Assembly (NCBI GenBank): GCA_031553415.1 | Contig: JAVBLO010000056.1 | Coordinates: 34,290 to 98,289, forward strand | Reading direction: 5' to 3' | Length of the DNA: 64,000 nt | From: JAIRVZ01 sp031553415 | Lineage (GTDB): Bacteria > Bacteroidota > Bacteroidia > Bacteroidales > Azobacteroidaceae | Shown: piece after piece, positions 48,610 through 58,003 of the stretch | Position numbering within the stretch: the first letter of the stretch is position 1 | Layout of the letters: each line of letters begins with the position of its first letter | The notes under the pieces: model-generated | The model's database searches: none | Seen by the model: only the letters and a program-made list of their open reading frames with translations | What the model was told of the DNA's origin: nothing | Position numbers and translations under genes: made by a program

Positions 48610-48927
48610 ATGGAAAAAATATCTGATGCCCAACATGGCATTAATAAAATTTCTGCAGTGGAAACCCTGATTGCAAATAAAATGATGTTAGTTCATCCGG
48701 AAAAATATCATGTGGCCATGCTGGCTGAATTATGGAATTTATATTCCGATGAAAAGAAACATGACCTTTGTCAGAATATTTTATTTTATTGCAAAGTAAA
48801 AAATAATTTGTCCGGTGGTCTCAACAATGGGAATCCGGTATTATTGGTTTCAATAAAAGATAGTCAAAACAATGTATCTCCTTTTGCTTATTATAAAAAT
48901 GAAAAAATTGAATTGATTAAGAAATAA
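48610..48927 (+). CDS. Hypothetical protein, end of the accessory block
   Basis: A 105-residue protein; the ATG at 48610 is preferred to an in-frame TTG six codons earlier. Helical first half (NKISAVETLIANKMMLVHPEKYHVAML) and a beta end (NPVLLVSIKDSQNNVSPFAYYKNEKIEL). No family is recognised. A strong terminator follows and closes the block before the tail genes. Confidence 0.6.
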   Translation: MEKISDAQHGINKISAVETLIANKMMLVHPEKYHVAMLAELWNLYSDEKKHDLCQNILFYCKVKNNLSGGLNNGNPVLLVSIKDSQNNVSPFAYYKNEKIELIKK

Positions 48928-48946
48928 CATCACTTTTATTATTTTT

Positions 48947-48983
48947 AGCCCGGCGTCAATTTCTGATTGCCGGGCTTTTTTTG
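48947..48983 (+). terminator. Strong Rho-independent terminator
   Basis: AGCCCGGC (48947-48954) pairs with GCCGGGCT (48969-48976) and is followed by seven T. It ends the accessory block before the tail operon starting at 49031. Confidence 0.85.
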
Positions 48984-49030
48984 TCCTTTTCCTTTCCCTT
49001 TGACTGCCATACTTTTGAAATAAAAAAGCA

Positions 49031-49474
49031 ATGGCGGAAATCTCCCAAAAAGACATTGAGTTTTTATTCCAGGAAGAAGTACTCGACCAACATGGTGAAT
49101 ACTTAATCGACTTGCTTACTGAAACACTTCAGGAAAAGAAAATTCGTGTAACTGACGACCTGATGAAAGTACTCAATTACCGCATTTTTCGAGAGGGTGA
49201 AAATCGTGGTTTACGGGTCAATTTCTTTGATTACGGGCGTTTTATAGAAATCCGGAAGCATAAGAAAAAGCAAAGTAAATGGGATACAAATACCAATAAC
49301 CTGTTATGGGGAGTGAAAGAAAATAAGATAAAGAAAAAAGATACCGATTGGTATAGTCGCAATGTTTACGGTAGTCTGAATCGCTTAATTGGCATTTTAA
49401 TGAATGAATTTACCGACCAGGAAATCACACGAATCAAAGGAATTTTACAAAATAGACAAAATATACAACCATGA
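49031..49474 (+). CDS. Putative phage tail accessory protein
   Basis: A 147-residue charged protein (HGEYLIDLLTETLQEKKIRV, LRVNFFDYGRFIEIRKHKKKQSKWD). The start of the tape-measure gene overlaps its stop by 4 bases. Similar-sized proteins immediately before the tape measure act in tail completion or assembly; this assignment rests on position. No motif diagnostic of a known family is seen. Confidence 0.55.
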   Translation: MAEISQKDIEFLFQEEVLDQHGEYLIDLLTETLQEKKIRVTDDLMKVLNYRIFREGENRGLRVNFFDYGRFIEIRKHKKKQSKWDTNTNNLLWGVKENKIKKKDTDWYSRNVYGSLNRLIGILMNEFTDQEITRIKGILQNRQNIQP

Positions 49475-52400
49475 GTTTGAAAATAGACCGGGTTCAACTT
49501 GAAATAGTTATTCAAAACGATGAATCAAGAAAGCGTCTGCGTGAGCTGGAAAGCGAAATGCGCAAACTGCAAAAAGCAGTCAAAGATGGGACTGCTACTG
49601 ATGCACAAAAAGAACACCTAAAAAAATTACAAGCCGAATATGATAAAATCATTGATAAAATTGGATTAACCGGTTTATCATTGAAAGAACTACAAAAACG
49701 TCAACAGGAATTAAACTCTATCCTCAAGCATATTCCTGGAGATAGTCCTCTATACGAACAGTACAAAAAGCAACTAACTGAAGTCAATGCCCAGATTAAA
49801 GAACTAAAAAACAATGGCCAACAAGCCGGTCTTTCACTTTCCAAAATGGCCGATGGCTTTAATAAATATTTCGGTATGCTTACGGCTTTTATTGCCACCG
49901 TTACCGGGATGTCATACACTTTCCGGAAGCTTTCGGAAAATGTAGCCAAAATGGATGATACATACGCCGATGTGATGAAAACTACCGGCATGACACATGA
50001 TGAAGTCAAAGACCTGAATGAAGAATTCAAAAAAATGGATACCCGGACCGCACGCGAGGAATTAAACAACCTGGCGCGCGATGCCGGAAAATTAGGTATT
50101 AATGCCAAAAAAGATGTTTTTGATTTCGTTGAAGCCGGCAATCAAATAAATGTTGCTTTGGGTGAAGACCTGGGAGAAGGCGCCATTAAAAATATCGGAA
50201 AACTCACAGAAGTATACCGGAAATCTACCAGAGAGTTTGATGATATGGACTTGAAAGGCAAGATGCTTGCCGTTGGTTCCGCCATCAACGAACTTGGTCA
50301 GTCTTCAACGGCTGCAGAACCTTACTTGGTCGACTTCGCACAACGTCTGGGAGGTATAGGCGCTCAGGCAAATTTATCTATTCAAAATATTTTAGGTTAT
50401 GCTTCTGCTTTGGATCAGGCAGGGGAAAAGACTGAAATGGCTGCGACAGCCTTCCAAAAACTTATCATGAAAATGATGAGTAAACCTGACGAGTTTGCCA
50501 AAATTGCAGGAATGGAAGTAAAGAAATTCAATGAGTTGATTAAAACCGACATGAATGGAGCAATCATTAAGGTTTTAGAAAACTTGAATAAACAGGGCGG
50601 TTTGCAACAGTTAATTCCAATATTCAAAGATATGGGGTTAGATGCTGCCCGTGCTGCTGAAGTTGTGTCTTCTCTTGCTAACAATATCCATTTAGTTAAA
50701 GATGCTCAAGCTATTTCAAACAAAGCTTTTTCAGAAGGTATTTCTTTAACAAATGAATACAATGTTAAAAATGAAAACCTACAGGCTAAACTAGAAAAAG
50801 CCAGGAAATCTTTTAATGACGCTTCCTTGGATTTGGGAGAAAAATTAAATCCTGCAATGTTAAAATCAACCAATTACATGACTTATGTAATTAAGGCTCT
50901 TCCTGGATTTATTGATTGGACCTCTAAGCATTCTGGAATCATCGCTCAATCAATCATTTTGATTGGTACTTATACTGTTGCTATTCAAATTGCAACAGCA
51001 ATGCAGGGAAAATGGACAATTGCAGATACATTGCATTATCGGACACTACAGATGAAAAATGCATTGCTGGCGACTGGCAGAACCATTGTTTTACTTTATA
51101 GTGCTGCTGTTGCATTAGTGACCGGTAATGTTACCAGGGCTAATGCTGCATGGTTAATGCTTTCAAAAACAATGAAAACCAATTTGTTCGGTTTAGCTGC
51201 TGCAGCTGCTGTAGCTCTCGGAATTGCATTATATAATTTATGGAAAAACACAAAATCGGTTGATGAAAAAATGAAAGAATTCAGGGCTACAACTGAGAGT
51301 ATTAAAGAAGAAACAGCCAAATATACTTCCGAAATTTCTAAAGAACAAAACGGCTTTAATACATTAATTAAGGCTATAACCGGAGCCAACGAAGGTTCAG
51401 AACTGAGAAAAAACCTTATAGAAGAATTGAAAAGTCAATATCCGCAATTTATCAAGTATATAGATTTGGAAAAAGCTTCCAACCAGGATTTACTTGCCGT
51501 GTTGAAAGATGTTAATGACCAATATGAAAAAAAATATGAGATTGCAGCCTATCAGGGTAGAATTGATGCTGAAGGTGCTGGAATTCAAAAAGCAAAAGAC
51601 AGACAAATAGAAATAAAGTCGTTATTGAAAGATTTATATTCAGGTACCATGTCTGCAGACAAACAGAATGAAATAAAAAAACTTGAAAAAGAATTCAATG
51701 CCCTTGAACAAACAATCCAGAAATCTCTTACTAAGATAAATGAATATAAAATAGATGTTTCTAAAATTGAAACAGATATCAATAAATCTACAACCTACAA
51801 GGGCCTTTCAGATTCTTTGCAAGAAACATATAAACAGATAGACTTTCAAAAAGAGTGGATTGAAAAATTGGGAGATTCTCCAATGATGAAAAGTGCTGTA
51901 GATAAGGCAAGCAAAGAATTAAAGGAATTGGAAGCCAAAGCTAATATGATTCAAGGAAAAATGGCTGGTATGTATGACGAAATGAACAAGCAGAATACCA
52001 ACAAAGAAAATGCCGACAATAATAATTACACTCCTACTGGAGATTCTGACAAAGCTTCTGTTCAACGCGAAAAGAAAAACAATGCCCTGAGAGAACTTGA
52101 AGAAAAACACCTGCAGGAACTTGCAGAAATTAAACGCAAATATTTATCCGGAGATATTGCCTCTGAATATGAATATAACCAAGAATTACTCAAGCAACAG
52201 GACCAATTTGATAGTGATAGAAAAGATAAGCTTCAGGAATTATTAAAAACAGTAATATCAGATAAGTCTATCCGTATCGAAGTTGCCAAAGAAATTGCTG
52301 ATATCGATGCGAAAAATCTTGAACGCCAGGTTCAGCAAGCAAATAAAATTAAGCAAATCATTTTAAGTGCAGATCCTCTGGAAGCCGAAAAACAATCTTA

Positions 52401-53793
52401 TGATAATCGTTTGCGTGAAGTGGGATTATTTGGCATTGAAAAAGAAAAACTTACTGAAGAGCAAAAAAAGGCTTTGGAATCCCTGGAAGAACAGCACAAT
52501 GAAAATGTACGCAAACTTTCGTCCAAGGGAGCCAGGAAAAAACTTAAAGAACTGGAAAAAGACCAGGCAGATGAAGAATCAAAACTAAATGTTCGTAGGA
52601 TAAAGGAAAAAATGAGCGAACAGCAATATAAAGATGAATTGCTGAAGATTGAACTTGATTACCTGAAAAAGAAATTAGCTGTCAATGGCGTTTCTGCCGA
52701 ACAAATCGAAGAGTTTAACAAACAAATAACTGAAAAACAAGCTAAAAACCAATCCGACAAAGCAGATACCCGCCAATCTGTTTTAGACCAGTATGGAATA
52801 AAAGATATCAAGCAACAAAAAGAAATCGAATTATCCATACTGAAGTATTATGAAGACCAGGGAATTCTCACTCATAGTGAAGCATTAAAAGTCAAGGCTG
52901 AACTTAACAGGCATTATTTCGAAGATTCAACCAAAGATGCCATTGCTTCTCTAAATTCTATCAAAGATACGGCTGGAACTCTTTCGTCTGCCGTCTCCAA
53001 CTTCCAGCAAGCTGAAGAAATGGCAACTGACCGGAAGTATAAAAAACTGATTGCGGCAGCAGGAAATAACAAGAAAAAAGTTGCCAAACTCGAAGAAGAA
53101 AAAGAAAAAGAACTTGCTGCCATCAGGGCGAAACATGCCGACAAACAATTTATCTTAACAGTTGCACAGGTTATTTCATCTACTGCAGTTGCAGCCATGG
53201 AAGCATATAAAGCCATGGCCGGAATACCGGTTATTGGTCCCGGCCTGGGCGCCGCTGCAGCGGCAGCCGCTATTATGTATGGTAAATCACAAATTGATGT
53301 TGCTAAAGAGCAAAAAGAAGCTGCCAAAGCAGGTTATAAAATCGGTGGTTATACTGGTGGTAATGATCCGGATGAAATACGGGGTTACTTCCCTGATGGA
53401 AGTCCTTACCATGGTAAAGAGTTCGTAGCCAACGCCGATGCAACTACCAATCCCCATGTAAAAAAATTCCTGGATGTTTTCAATGTGGCCCAGAAGAATG
53501 GAACAATACGAATGATTAACACAACACAGATTTTGGAAAAAGCCAAACTAGCCGGCGGCGGTTTCAAATCGGGCGGCTACCATTCGGAACCGGTTCCGGA
53601 TTCCCGGACAAATCGAAAACAGGATGAATCTGTCATGGAAGAAATGATCAGTAAAAACAATGCTTTGTATGAAAAACTAATGGAACGCCTGGATATTCCC
53701 TTGGAAGCTTTTTCTGTTATTTCCGGAGATAACGGAAGCTACAATCAAACCAAACGTTACGAACGGTTATTGAAGAATGCCAGCCGTAGTTAG
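49471..53793 (+). CDS. Tail tape measure protein (TP901-like)
   Basis: A 1440-residue protein that sets tail length. The N-terminus is a long coiled coil (about 1-115). The conserved TP901-type core follows (about 160-330: ADVMKTTGMTHDEVKDL, NLARDAGKLGINAKKDV, LGQSSTAAEPYLVDFAQRLGG, AGEKTEMAATAFQKLI). Hydrophobic segments at about 490-600 and 1240-1275 match regions thought to cross the host membrane during DNA entry. Long coiled coils fill the rest (about 840-1200). It starts by ATGA overlap with the preceding gene. The length predicts a tail of roughly 200 nm at about 1.5 angstroms per residue. Confidence 0.92.
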   Translation: MSLKIDRVQLEIVIQNDESRKRLRELESEMRKLQKAVKDGTATDAQKEHLKKLQAEYDKIIDKIGLTGLSLKELQKRQQELNSILKHIPGDSPLYEQYKKQLTEVNAQIKELKNNGQQAGLSLSKMADGFNKYFGMLTAFIATVTGMSYTFRKLSENVAKMDDTYADVMKTTGMTHDEVKDLNEEFKKMDTRTAREELNNLARDAGKLGINAKKDVFDFVEAGNQINVALGEDLGEGAIKNIGKLTEVYRKSTREFDDMDLKGKMLAVGSAINELGQSSTAAEPYLVDFAQRLGGIGAQANLSIQNILGYASALDQAGEKTEMAATAFQKLIMKMMSKPDEFAKIAGMEVKKFNELIKTDMNGAIIKVLENLNKQGGLQQLIPIFKDMGLDAARAAEVVSSLANNIHLVKDAQAISNKAFSEGISLTNEYNVKNENLQAKLEKARKSFNDASLDLGEKLNPAMLKSTNYMTYVIKALPGFIDWTSKHSGIIAQSIILIGTYTVAIQIATAMQGKWTIADTLHYRTLQMKNALLATGRTIVLLYSAAVALVTGNVTRANAAWLMLSKTMKTNLFGLAAAAAVALGIALYNLWKNTKSVDEKMKEFRATTESIKEETAKYTSEISKEQNGFNTLIKAITGANEGSELRKNLIEELKSQYPQFIKYIDLEKASNQDLLAVLKDVNDQYEKKYEIAAYQGRIDAEGAGIQKAKDRQIEIKSLLKDLYSGTMSADKQNEIKKLEKEFNALEQTIQKSLTKINEYKIDVSKIETDINKSTTYKGLSDSLQETYKQIDFQKEWIEKLGDSPMMKSAVDKASKELKELEAKANMIQGKMAGMYDEMNKQNTNKENADNNNYTPTGDSDKASVQREKKNNALRELEEKHLQELAEIKRKYLSGDIASEYEYNQELLKQQDQFDSDRKDKLQELLKTVISDKSIRIEVAKEIADIDAKNLERQVQQANKIKQIILSADPLEAEKQSYDNRLREVGLFGIEKEKLTEEQKKALESLEEQHNENVRKLSSKGARKKLKELEKDQADEESKLNVRRIKEKMSEQQYKDELLKIELDYLKKKLAVNGVSAEQIEEFNKQITEKQAKNQSDKADTRQSVLDQYGIKDIKQQKEIELSILKYYEDQGILTHSEALKVKAELNRHYFEDSTKDAIASLNSIKDTAGTLSSAVSNFQQAEEMATDRKYKKLIAAAGNNKKKVAKLEEEKEKELAAIRAKHADKQFILTVAQVISSTAVAAMEAYKAMAGIPVIGPGLGAAAAAAAIMYGKSQIDVAKEQKEAAKAGYKIGGYTGGNDPDEIRGYFPDGSPYHGKEFVANADATTNPHVKKFLDVFNVAQKNGTIRMINTTQILEKAKLAGGGFKSGGYHSEPVPDSRTNRKQDESVMEEMISKNNALYEKLMERLDIPLEAFSVISGDNGSYNQTKRYERLLKNASRS

Positions 53794-53845
53794 TGTCCTT
53801 TTTGAATGTATTAACGAAAAGTAATTTTGACAAAAATAAATTTGA

Positions 53846-54445
53846 ATGGAAACAGTTACCGATTTATCACAAATGGCACAGAGCAGTGTCGACCTGAGTA
53901 AGGCAATTGCCGATTTTGGAGCATTGGCCGTTATTGGCGGTGTTTTTATGGTCTTTATACTGCTTATCCTCTCACTTTTTGTATACCAATTGTTTACACA
54001 ACAGAAGAAACTTACTGCCATTGCGGAATTTAGCGAAACAGCTATGAAGTATTTTGAAGAAATGGCTATGCGAAATGTTAATCTCGATCAGGCACGCGGA
54101 CTGATTTCGTTAGAACTCGAACGGTCTAAAGACGAAACGATTATCCAGGTTGTCAAGATAAAACAAAAAAATCACCTGGATGATATTGATGCCGTACAAG
54201 ATAAAATAAACAGTTTCTTGGATCGGCTTTATTCTGGGGGTGTTTCCATGCTCCGGAAGTTTGATTTCCAAGGTAAAAACCTTTCTACTTTTATGGAAAG
54301 CCACTGGAAAGAAATCGTTAAAAAACAAATGCTAAGGGATTGTACCAACCATGAAATAGATATTCATCGGCTGGAAGAATCTTATACTATCCTTTTTATG
54401 TCTTTCAAAACAAATTTTAATTCTAAAATAGATGGACAAGTATGA
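53846..54445 (+). CDS. Membrane-anchored late protein (function unknown)
   Basis: A 199-residue protein with one strong membrane span (about 29-50, IGGVFMVFILLILSLFVYQL) and a long soluble helical C-terminus. The N-terminal 25 residues are polar, so it is a type of single-span anchor. It overlaps the lysozyme gene by 4 bases, which suggests involvement in lysis (holin or antiholin function), but a canonical holin would be shorter. A tail-assembly or injection role is equally possible. Confidence 0.55.
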   Translation: METVTDLSQMAQSSVDLSKAIADFGALAVIGGVFMVFILLILSLFVYQLFTQQKKLTAIAEFSETAMKYFEEMAMRNVNLDQARGLISLELERSKDETIIQVVKIKQKNHLDDIDAVQDKINSFLDRLYSGGVSMLRKFDFQGKNLSTFMESHWKEIVKKQMLRDCTNHEIDIHRLEESYTILFMSFKTNFNSKIDGQV

Positions 54446-54960
54446 TGTTATTCGAACAATTAATTCCTGAAAACAGGGAAGAATTCAAAACGGAAATAGA
54501 AGCTATGTGCGAGCGCTTACTCATTAAACCGGATTGGGCCATGTTGACATTCTATATTGAAACTGCAGCTGCAGTAACAGGTGTTATTGACCATAAAATC
54601 CAGAACTCCAAAAGCAAAGCAACCGGTTATATTCAATTTATGCCGGACACAGCCAAAAGTTTGGGAACTACAGTTGACGAATTAAAGAAAATGACTAACA
54701 TAGAACAATTGAAGTATGTTGAAAAATACCTGAAACCTTACACTGGCAAAATGGAATCACCGGTTGATGTTTATTTGGCTGTCTTTTTTCCTGCAGCTAT
54801 AGGAAAAGATGATAATTATATTTTGCAGACTGCCAAACTTTCTGCAGAAACGGTTGCTTGCTGGAATCCTCTTTATGACCTCAATAAAGACAAAAAAATT
54901 CAGAAAAAAGAGGTTAAACAGAAAGTCTTATCATTTGTTCCTAAAGGCTACCAACTATGA
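54442..54960 (+). CDS. Lytic transglycosylase/lysozyme-type endolysin
   Basis: A 172-residue protein with a compact lysozyme-like fold: a catalytic-type Glu40 in FYIETAAAVTG, then SKATGYIQFMPDTAKSLGTT (the S/GxxxGxxQFMPxTA motif of soluble lytic transglycosylases), and VDVYLAVFFPAAIG. It cleaves peptidoglycan glycan strands for lysis or during DNA entry. No signal peptide, so release would need a holin. It overlaps the spanin-like gene at its 3' end by 4 bases, completing a lysis-type cassette. Confidence 0.85.
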   Translation: MMLFEQLIPENREEFKTEIEAMCERLLIKPDWAMLTFYIETAAAVTGVIDHKIQNSKSKATGYIQFMPDTAKSLGTTVDELKKMTNIEQLKYVEKYLKPYTGKMESPVDVYLAVFFPAAIGKDDNYILQTAKLSAETVACWNPLYDLNKDKKIQKKEVKQKVLSFVPKGYQL

Positions 54961-55451
54961 AAATGAAAATTATTTGTATCATTTTAGTGTTGATTGCTCT
55001 CCCATCAGGATGTGTTAGCCGGAAAAGCACTCAAAAATTATCTGATAAAAGCCGGTTGGATATCGAACGGAAATTGGATTCTATTTCACAATTACTCACA
55101 GTTGTTACAGAAACTATAAATTTTCAACAAAACAAGGAGACAGATATCGTTCAAAACTCAACTATTTTCGAATTGTTTCCTTTGGATAGTTTAGGAAAGC
55201 AAGCTGTCAGGCAAATAACTATAATTTCAACATCCAAAAAGGAAAAGAAACAAATAGGTTCTGAAGCTAAAAAAGAGAGTAAAACAGATTTGAAGTCAGA
55301 ATTCCATACACAGGAATCTGACAAATCAAAATTGGATATCCAAACAAAAGAGACAACTGAAACACAAAAGAACTGTGGCTTATATATTTTCATTCCTATT
55401 ATTTTGATTTTAATTTTCTTAGGTTACAAATGGATGTTTACGAAGCGATAA
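54957..55451 (+). CDS. Candidate unimolecular spanin (outer-membrane lipoprotein with C-terminal membrane anchor)
   Basis: A 164-residue protein with a lipoprotein signal (lipobox LPSGC, Cys19), a periplasmic helix-rich, very charged middle (about 25-138) and one C-terminal membrane span (about 140-158, LYIFIPIILILIFLGYKWMF) followed by TKR. This layout, lipid anchor in the outer membrane and helix in the inner membrane, is that of single-protein spanins, which fuse the two membranes at the end of lysis. Position directly after the lysozyme gene supports it. No direct family match is claimed. Confidence 0.6.
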   Translation: MKMKIICIILVLIALPSGCVSRKSTQKLSDKSRLDIERKLDSISQLLTVVTETINFQQNKETDIVQNSTIFELFPLDSLGKQAVRQITIISTSKKEKKQIGSEAKKESKTDLKSEFHTQESDKSKLDIQTKETTETQKNCGLYIFIPIILILIFLGYKWMFTKR

Positions 55452-55702
55452 AACGAATGCGCGAGTTAAGCCGGCAAGGGTTATCTTTTTCTTTTTCCTT
55501 TATGAGTTACAGCATGGATAAAGGAAAAAGTAACGGCATTACAGAAGTACGCCGGGCACGTCTTCGCCGGCAAACAACAGAAGATAAAAACCGGTTTGCC
55601 GGCATCATGCTGAATTATTTTGATTTAGACACTAATGAATATGGCCAATGTTACCAACCTTTATTAATGGAGTTCAATGGTCATAAATTAGAATTAAACT
55701 GA
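55430..55702 (+). CDS. Small hypothetical late protein
   Basis: A 90-residue basic protein (MDVYEAIKRMRELSRQGLSF, VRRARLRRQTTEDKNRF). It overlaps the spanin-like gene by 22 bases and precedes the portal gene by one base. The function is unknown; small proteins beside the portal can be head-tail connector parts. Confidence 0.55.
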   Translation: MDVYEAIKRMRELSRQGLSFSFSFMSYSMDKGKSNGITEVRRARLRRQTTEDKNRFAGIMLNYFDLDTNEYGQCYQPLLMEFNGHKLELN

Positions 55703-55703
55703 T

Positions 55704-57068
55704 ATGAGTGAAGAAAAAATAAAAAAAATCGGAGGCCTGAGTTTTGTAAACACTACTGCCGGAACTTTCGCTATTGGTATGAACCGGGCTTCCGATGAAA
55801 CTTCTTTAGGCAATTTTTTCAACCTGGTGGCTAATAATTGGGAAAGTGATCCATACACTTATGGTGGTGTCAGGGTTGTTCCCCATGGGCCGGATAATAA
55901 CCTGCCGGCTAACATCCGGAACCTGTTAGAAAAAAACAATCTTGGTCCCGGAATCCTGGACAGAAAAACCGGACTTCAATACGGTCAGGGACCATTCCTT
56001 TATAAACTCAAATTCGAAAATAACGAAATCCTGAAGGTTTGGACACATGATCCTGAAGTCCAAGCATGGTTAGATACCTGGCCATATCAGGAATATGTAC
56101 GCAATGCCCTGGCTGAGTTCAATTACATGCGGGGCTTTTATGCCAAGTACTTCAGTGCAAAAAGCAGGCGGTTAGGGCAACCATGGATATCCCGGATAGA
56201 ATGTGAACATTCGACTGAGTGTAGGTTGGAATGGCCGGAAAATAATGGCCGGCGCCTGGAAGATGTTAAGCATATCATTGTCGGAGATTTTGAAAACTTG
56301 CGTGGGAACACTATGCGCCGTTATCCGGTATTTAATAAATCCGATTCAGCAAAACATGCGGTTTCAATGAAATATCATTCTTACCGCTCATTTGCGAGGT
56401 TGTTTTATGCCATTGCATCGTTTTTCGGTTCTATTCCCTGGGTACGCCGGGCAAACGATATTCCGGATATAGTCGAGTATCTTACAGACAATATGATAGC
56501 AGCTGCTTATCATGTACATGAGCCTGCAGAATATTGGGATAGAAAAGAGGCTTTACTTCGGGAGTTGAATCCGGAATGGGATGACAAGAAAATTATGGCA
56601 GAAATTGACAAACTTCGTGATGCTTTGACGCAAACCATTGCTAACGTCCTGGCGGGTAAAAAGAATGCAGGAAAATTCTTTGAGTCAATTGATTTTGTAG
56701 ATGAAGATGGAAACAAAAGCGAATGGAAAATCGAACCTATTGAGATGAATATCGATAAATATATCGAAGCCCAGGCACAAATTTCCCGCATAGCAGACAG
56801 TTCAACAACATCAGGTTTCGGATTGAACCCGGCGCTTTCAAATATCATTATTGACGGAAAAGGAGATTCCGGAAGCCAGATGCTTTATGCCCTGAAGATA
56901 TTTTATGCTGCTGACACCCAGATTGCCGAAGACATTGTTTTCGAGCCTGTCAACACAGCATTAAAAATCAATTTTCCGAATAAAGGTCTTTCTGCAGGAC
57001 TTTATCGCCATGTGGTTAATAAAGAAGATAATGTATCTTCAGGGAACCGGATGACTAATAATATGTAA
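55704..57068 (+). CDS. Portal protein
   Basis: A 454-residue protein. The layout fits portal proteins: an N-terminal domain with DRKTGLQYGQGPFLYKL, a mid region with a stem-like helix, and a C-terminal crown region with SGFGLNPALSNIIIDGKGDSGSQMLYALKIFY, where the ring-lining SGxxNPAL/GDSGSQ segment is typical of Bacteroidetes phage portals. It would form the dodecameric gate through which the terminase packages DNA. It lies about 14 kb downstream of the terminase and behind the tape measure, an unusual position. Confidence 0.72.
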   Translation: MSEEKIKKIGGLSFVNTTAGTFAIGMNRASDETSLGNFFNLVANNWESDPYTYGGVRVVPHGPDNNLPANIRNLLEKNNLGPGILDRKTGLQYGQGPFLYKLKFENNEILKVWTHDPEVQAWLDTWPYQEYVRNALAEFNYMRGFYAKYFSAKSRRLGQPWISRIECEHSTECRLEWPENNGRRLEDVKHIIVGDFENLRGNTMRRYPVFNKSDSAKHAVSMKYHSYRSFARLFYAIASFFGSIPWVRRANDIPDIVEYLTDNMIAAAYHVHEPAEYWDRKEALLRELNPEWDDKKIMAEIDKLRDALTQTIANVLAGKKNAGKFFESIDFVDEDGNKSEWKIEPIEMNIDKYIEAQAQISRIADSSTTSGFGLNPALSNIIIDGKGDSGSQMLYALKIFYAADTQIAEDIVFEPVNTALKINFPNKGLSAGLYRHVVNKEDNVSSGNRMTNNM

Positions 57069-57070
57069 TT

Positions 57071-58003
57071 ATGATTTTCAACAGGAACAACAATGGAAAC
57101 GAGGAACTCCGGGAATTAACCGGGAACTATTATCTCAGCAATGATTTCAAAAAAATCAAGGTTGATATTGAATTGGCCACTGAAGATTTAATCAAGATAA
57201 TCGGTTGGGAAGTTTATTCCAGAGCTGAAAAACATTACCAGGAATTCAAGTCAGATAAAACGAATGACACATTGGTTCCTCACATTCAACTGCCCATTGC
57301 CATTATGGCCACATTGCAAATGTATCGTAAAAATGATGTGAGCCACGAAGACTCCGGAAGGAAAATCAAGATTAATCCCGAAGTCGAAAAACTTCCATGG
57401 GAGTGGCAATTGAAGCGGGATGATGAAATACACTTAGACAATTATTATAAAGCTGTTGACCGATTGATATCTTTTCTTAACCGGTCTGAAATTGTCGAAT
57501 GGGAAAATAGTTCATTTCGAAAAACTACAGAATTGTTGTTTATACGGAACACTGAATTATTCGACCAATATTTTCCTATTGAGAAATCCGGAAGGATGTT
57601 TGTTTTGTTAACTCCTTTTATCAAAGAAGCTGAACGGATTTATCTTAAACCTGCCTTGGGTAGCGATTACACAAAACTTTTATCCGGAAAAGATTTGACA
57701 GAAAAAGAATCAGAATTGCTTCAGTATGTTTACCCGCCAATACCTTTAATCGCCATGTCGTTAGCGATTCGCCGGCTTCCATTGAGTGTTATTCCTGCCG
57801 GCATCATCCGGAACTATGTCAGTAGTTCAGAAACAATGAATGCATCACAACCGGCGACCATCAGAGAAGTAAAGGCGCTTTCATCCTGGCTGATGGATGA
57901 TGCCATGACTTTACTTGATGATATGAAGCAATTCCGGAACGGTGCAACGGAAGTGAAATTGCTTCCTGATAATAATCCACGAAATAAATACCTGAGAACA
58001 TGA
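57071..58003 (+). CDS. Phage structural protein, probable head-tail connector region
   Basis: A 310-residue protein two bases after the portal gene. It is rich in charged helices with two internally similar parts: a segment around KVDIELATEDLIKIIGWEVYSRAEKHYQ and a later one around PFIKEAERIYLKPALGSDYTKLL, then YVYPPIPLIAMSLAIRRLPLSVIPAGIIRNY. The function is unknown. Connector or completion protein is a guess from its place beside the portal. It overlaps the next gene by 4 bases. Confidence 0.55.
   Translation: MIFNRNNNGNEELRELTGNYYLSNDFKKIKVDIELATEDLIKIIGWEVYSRAEKHYQEFKSDKTNDTLVPHIQLPIAIMATLQMYRKNDVSHEDSGRKIKINPEVEKLPWEWQLKRDDEIHLDNYYKAVDRLISFLNRSEIVEWENSSFRKTTELLFIRNTELFDQYFPIEKSGRMFVLLTPFIKEAERIYLKPALGSDYTKLLSGKDLTEKESELLQYVYPPIPLIAMSLAIRRLPLSVIPAGIIRNYVSSSETMNASQPATIREVKALSSWLMDDAMTLLDDMKQFRNGATEVKLLPDNNPRNKYLRT

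Noticed and set aside
48984..49017. Promoter before the tail operon (TACTTTTG at 49010)
   Set aside because: The nearest TTTG -33 candidates are 26 bases or less than 10 bases away, outside the usual 19-21 spacing.
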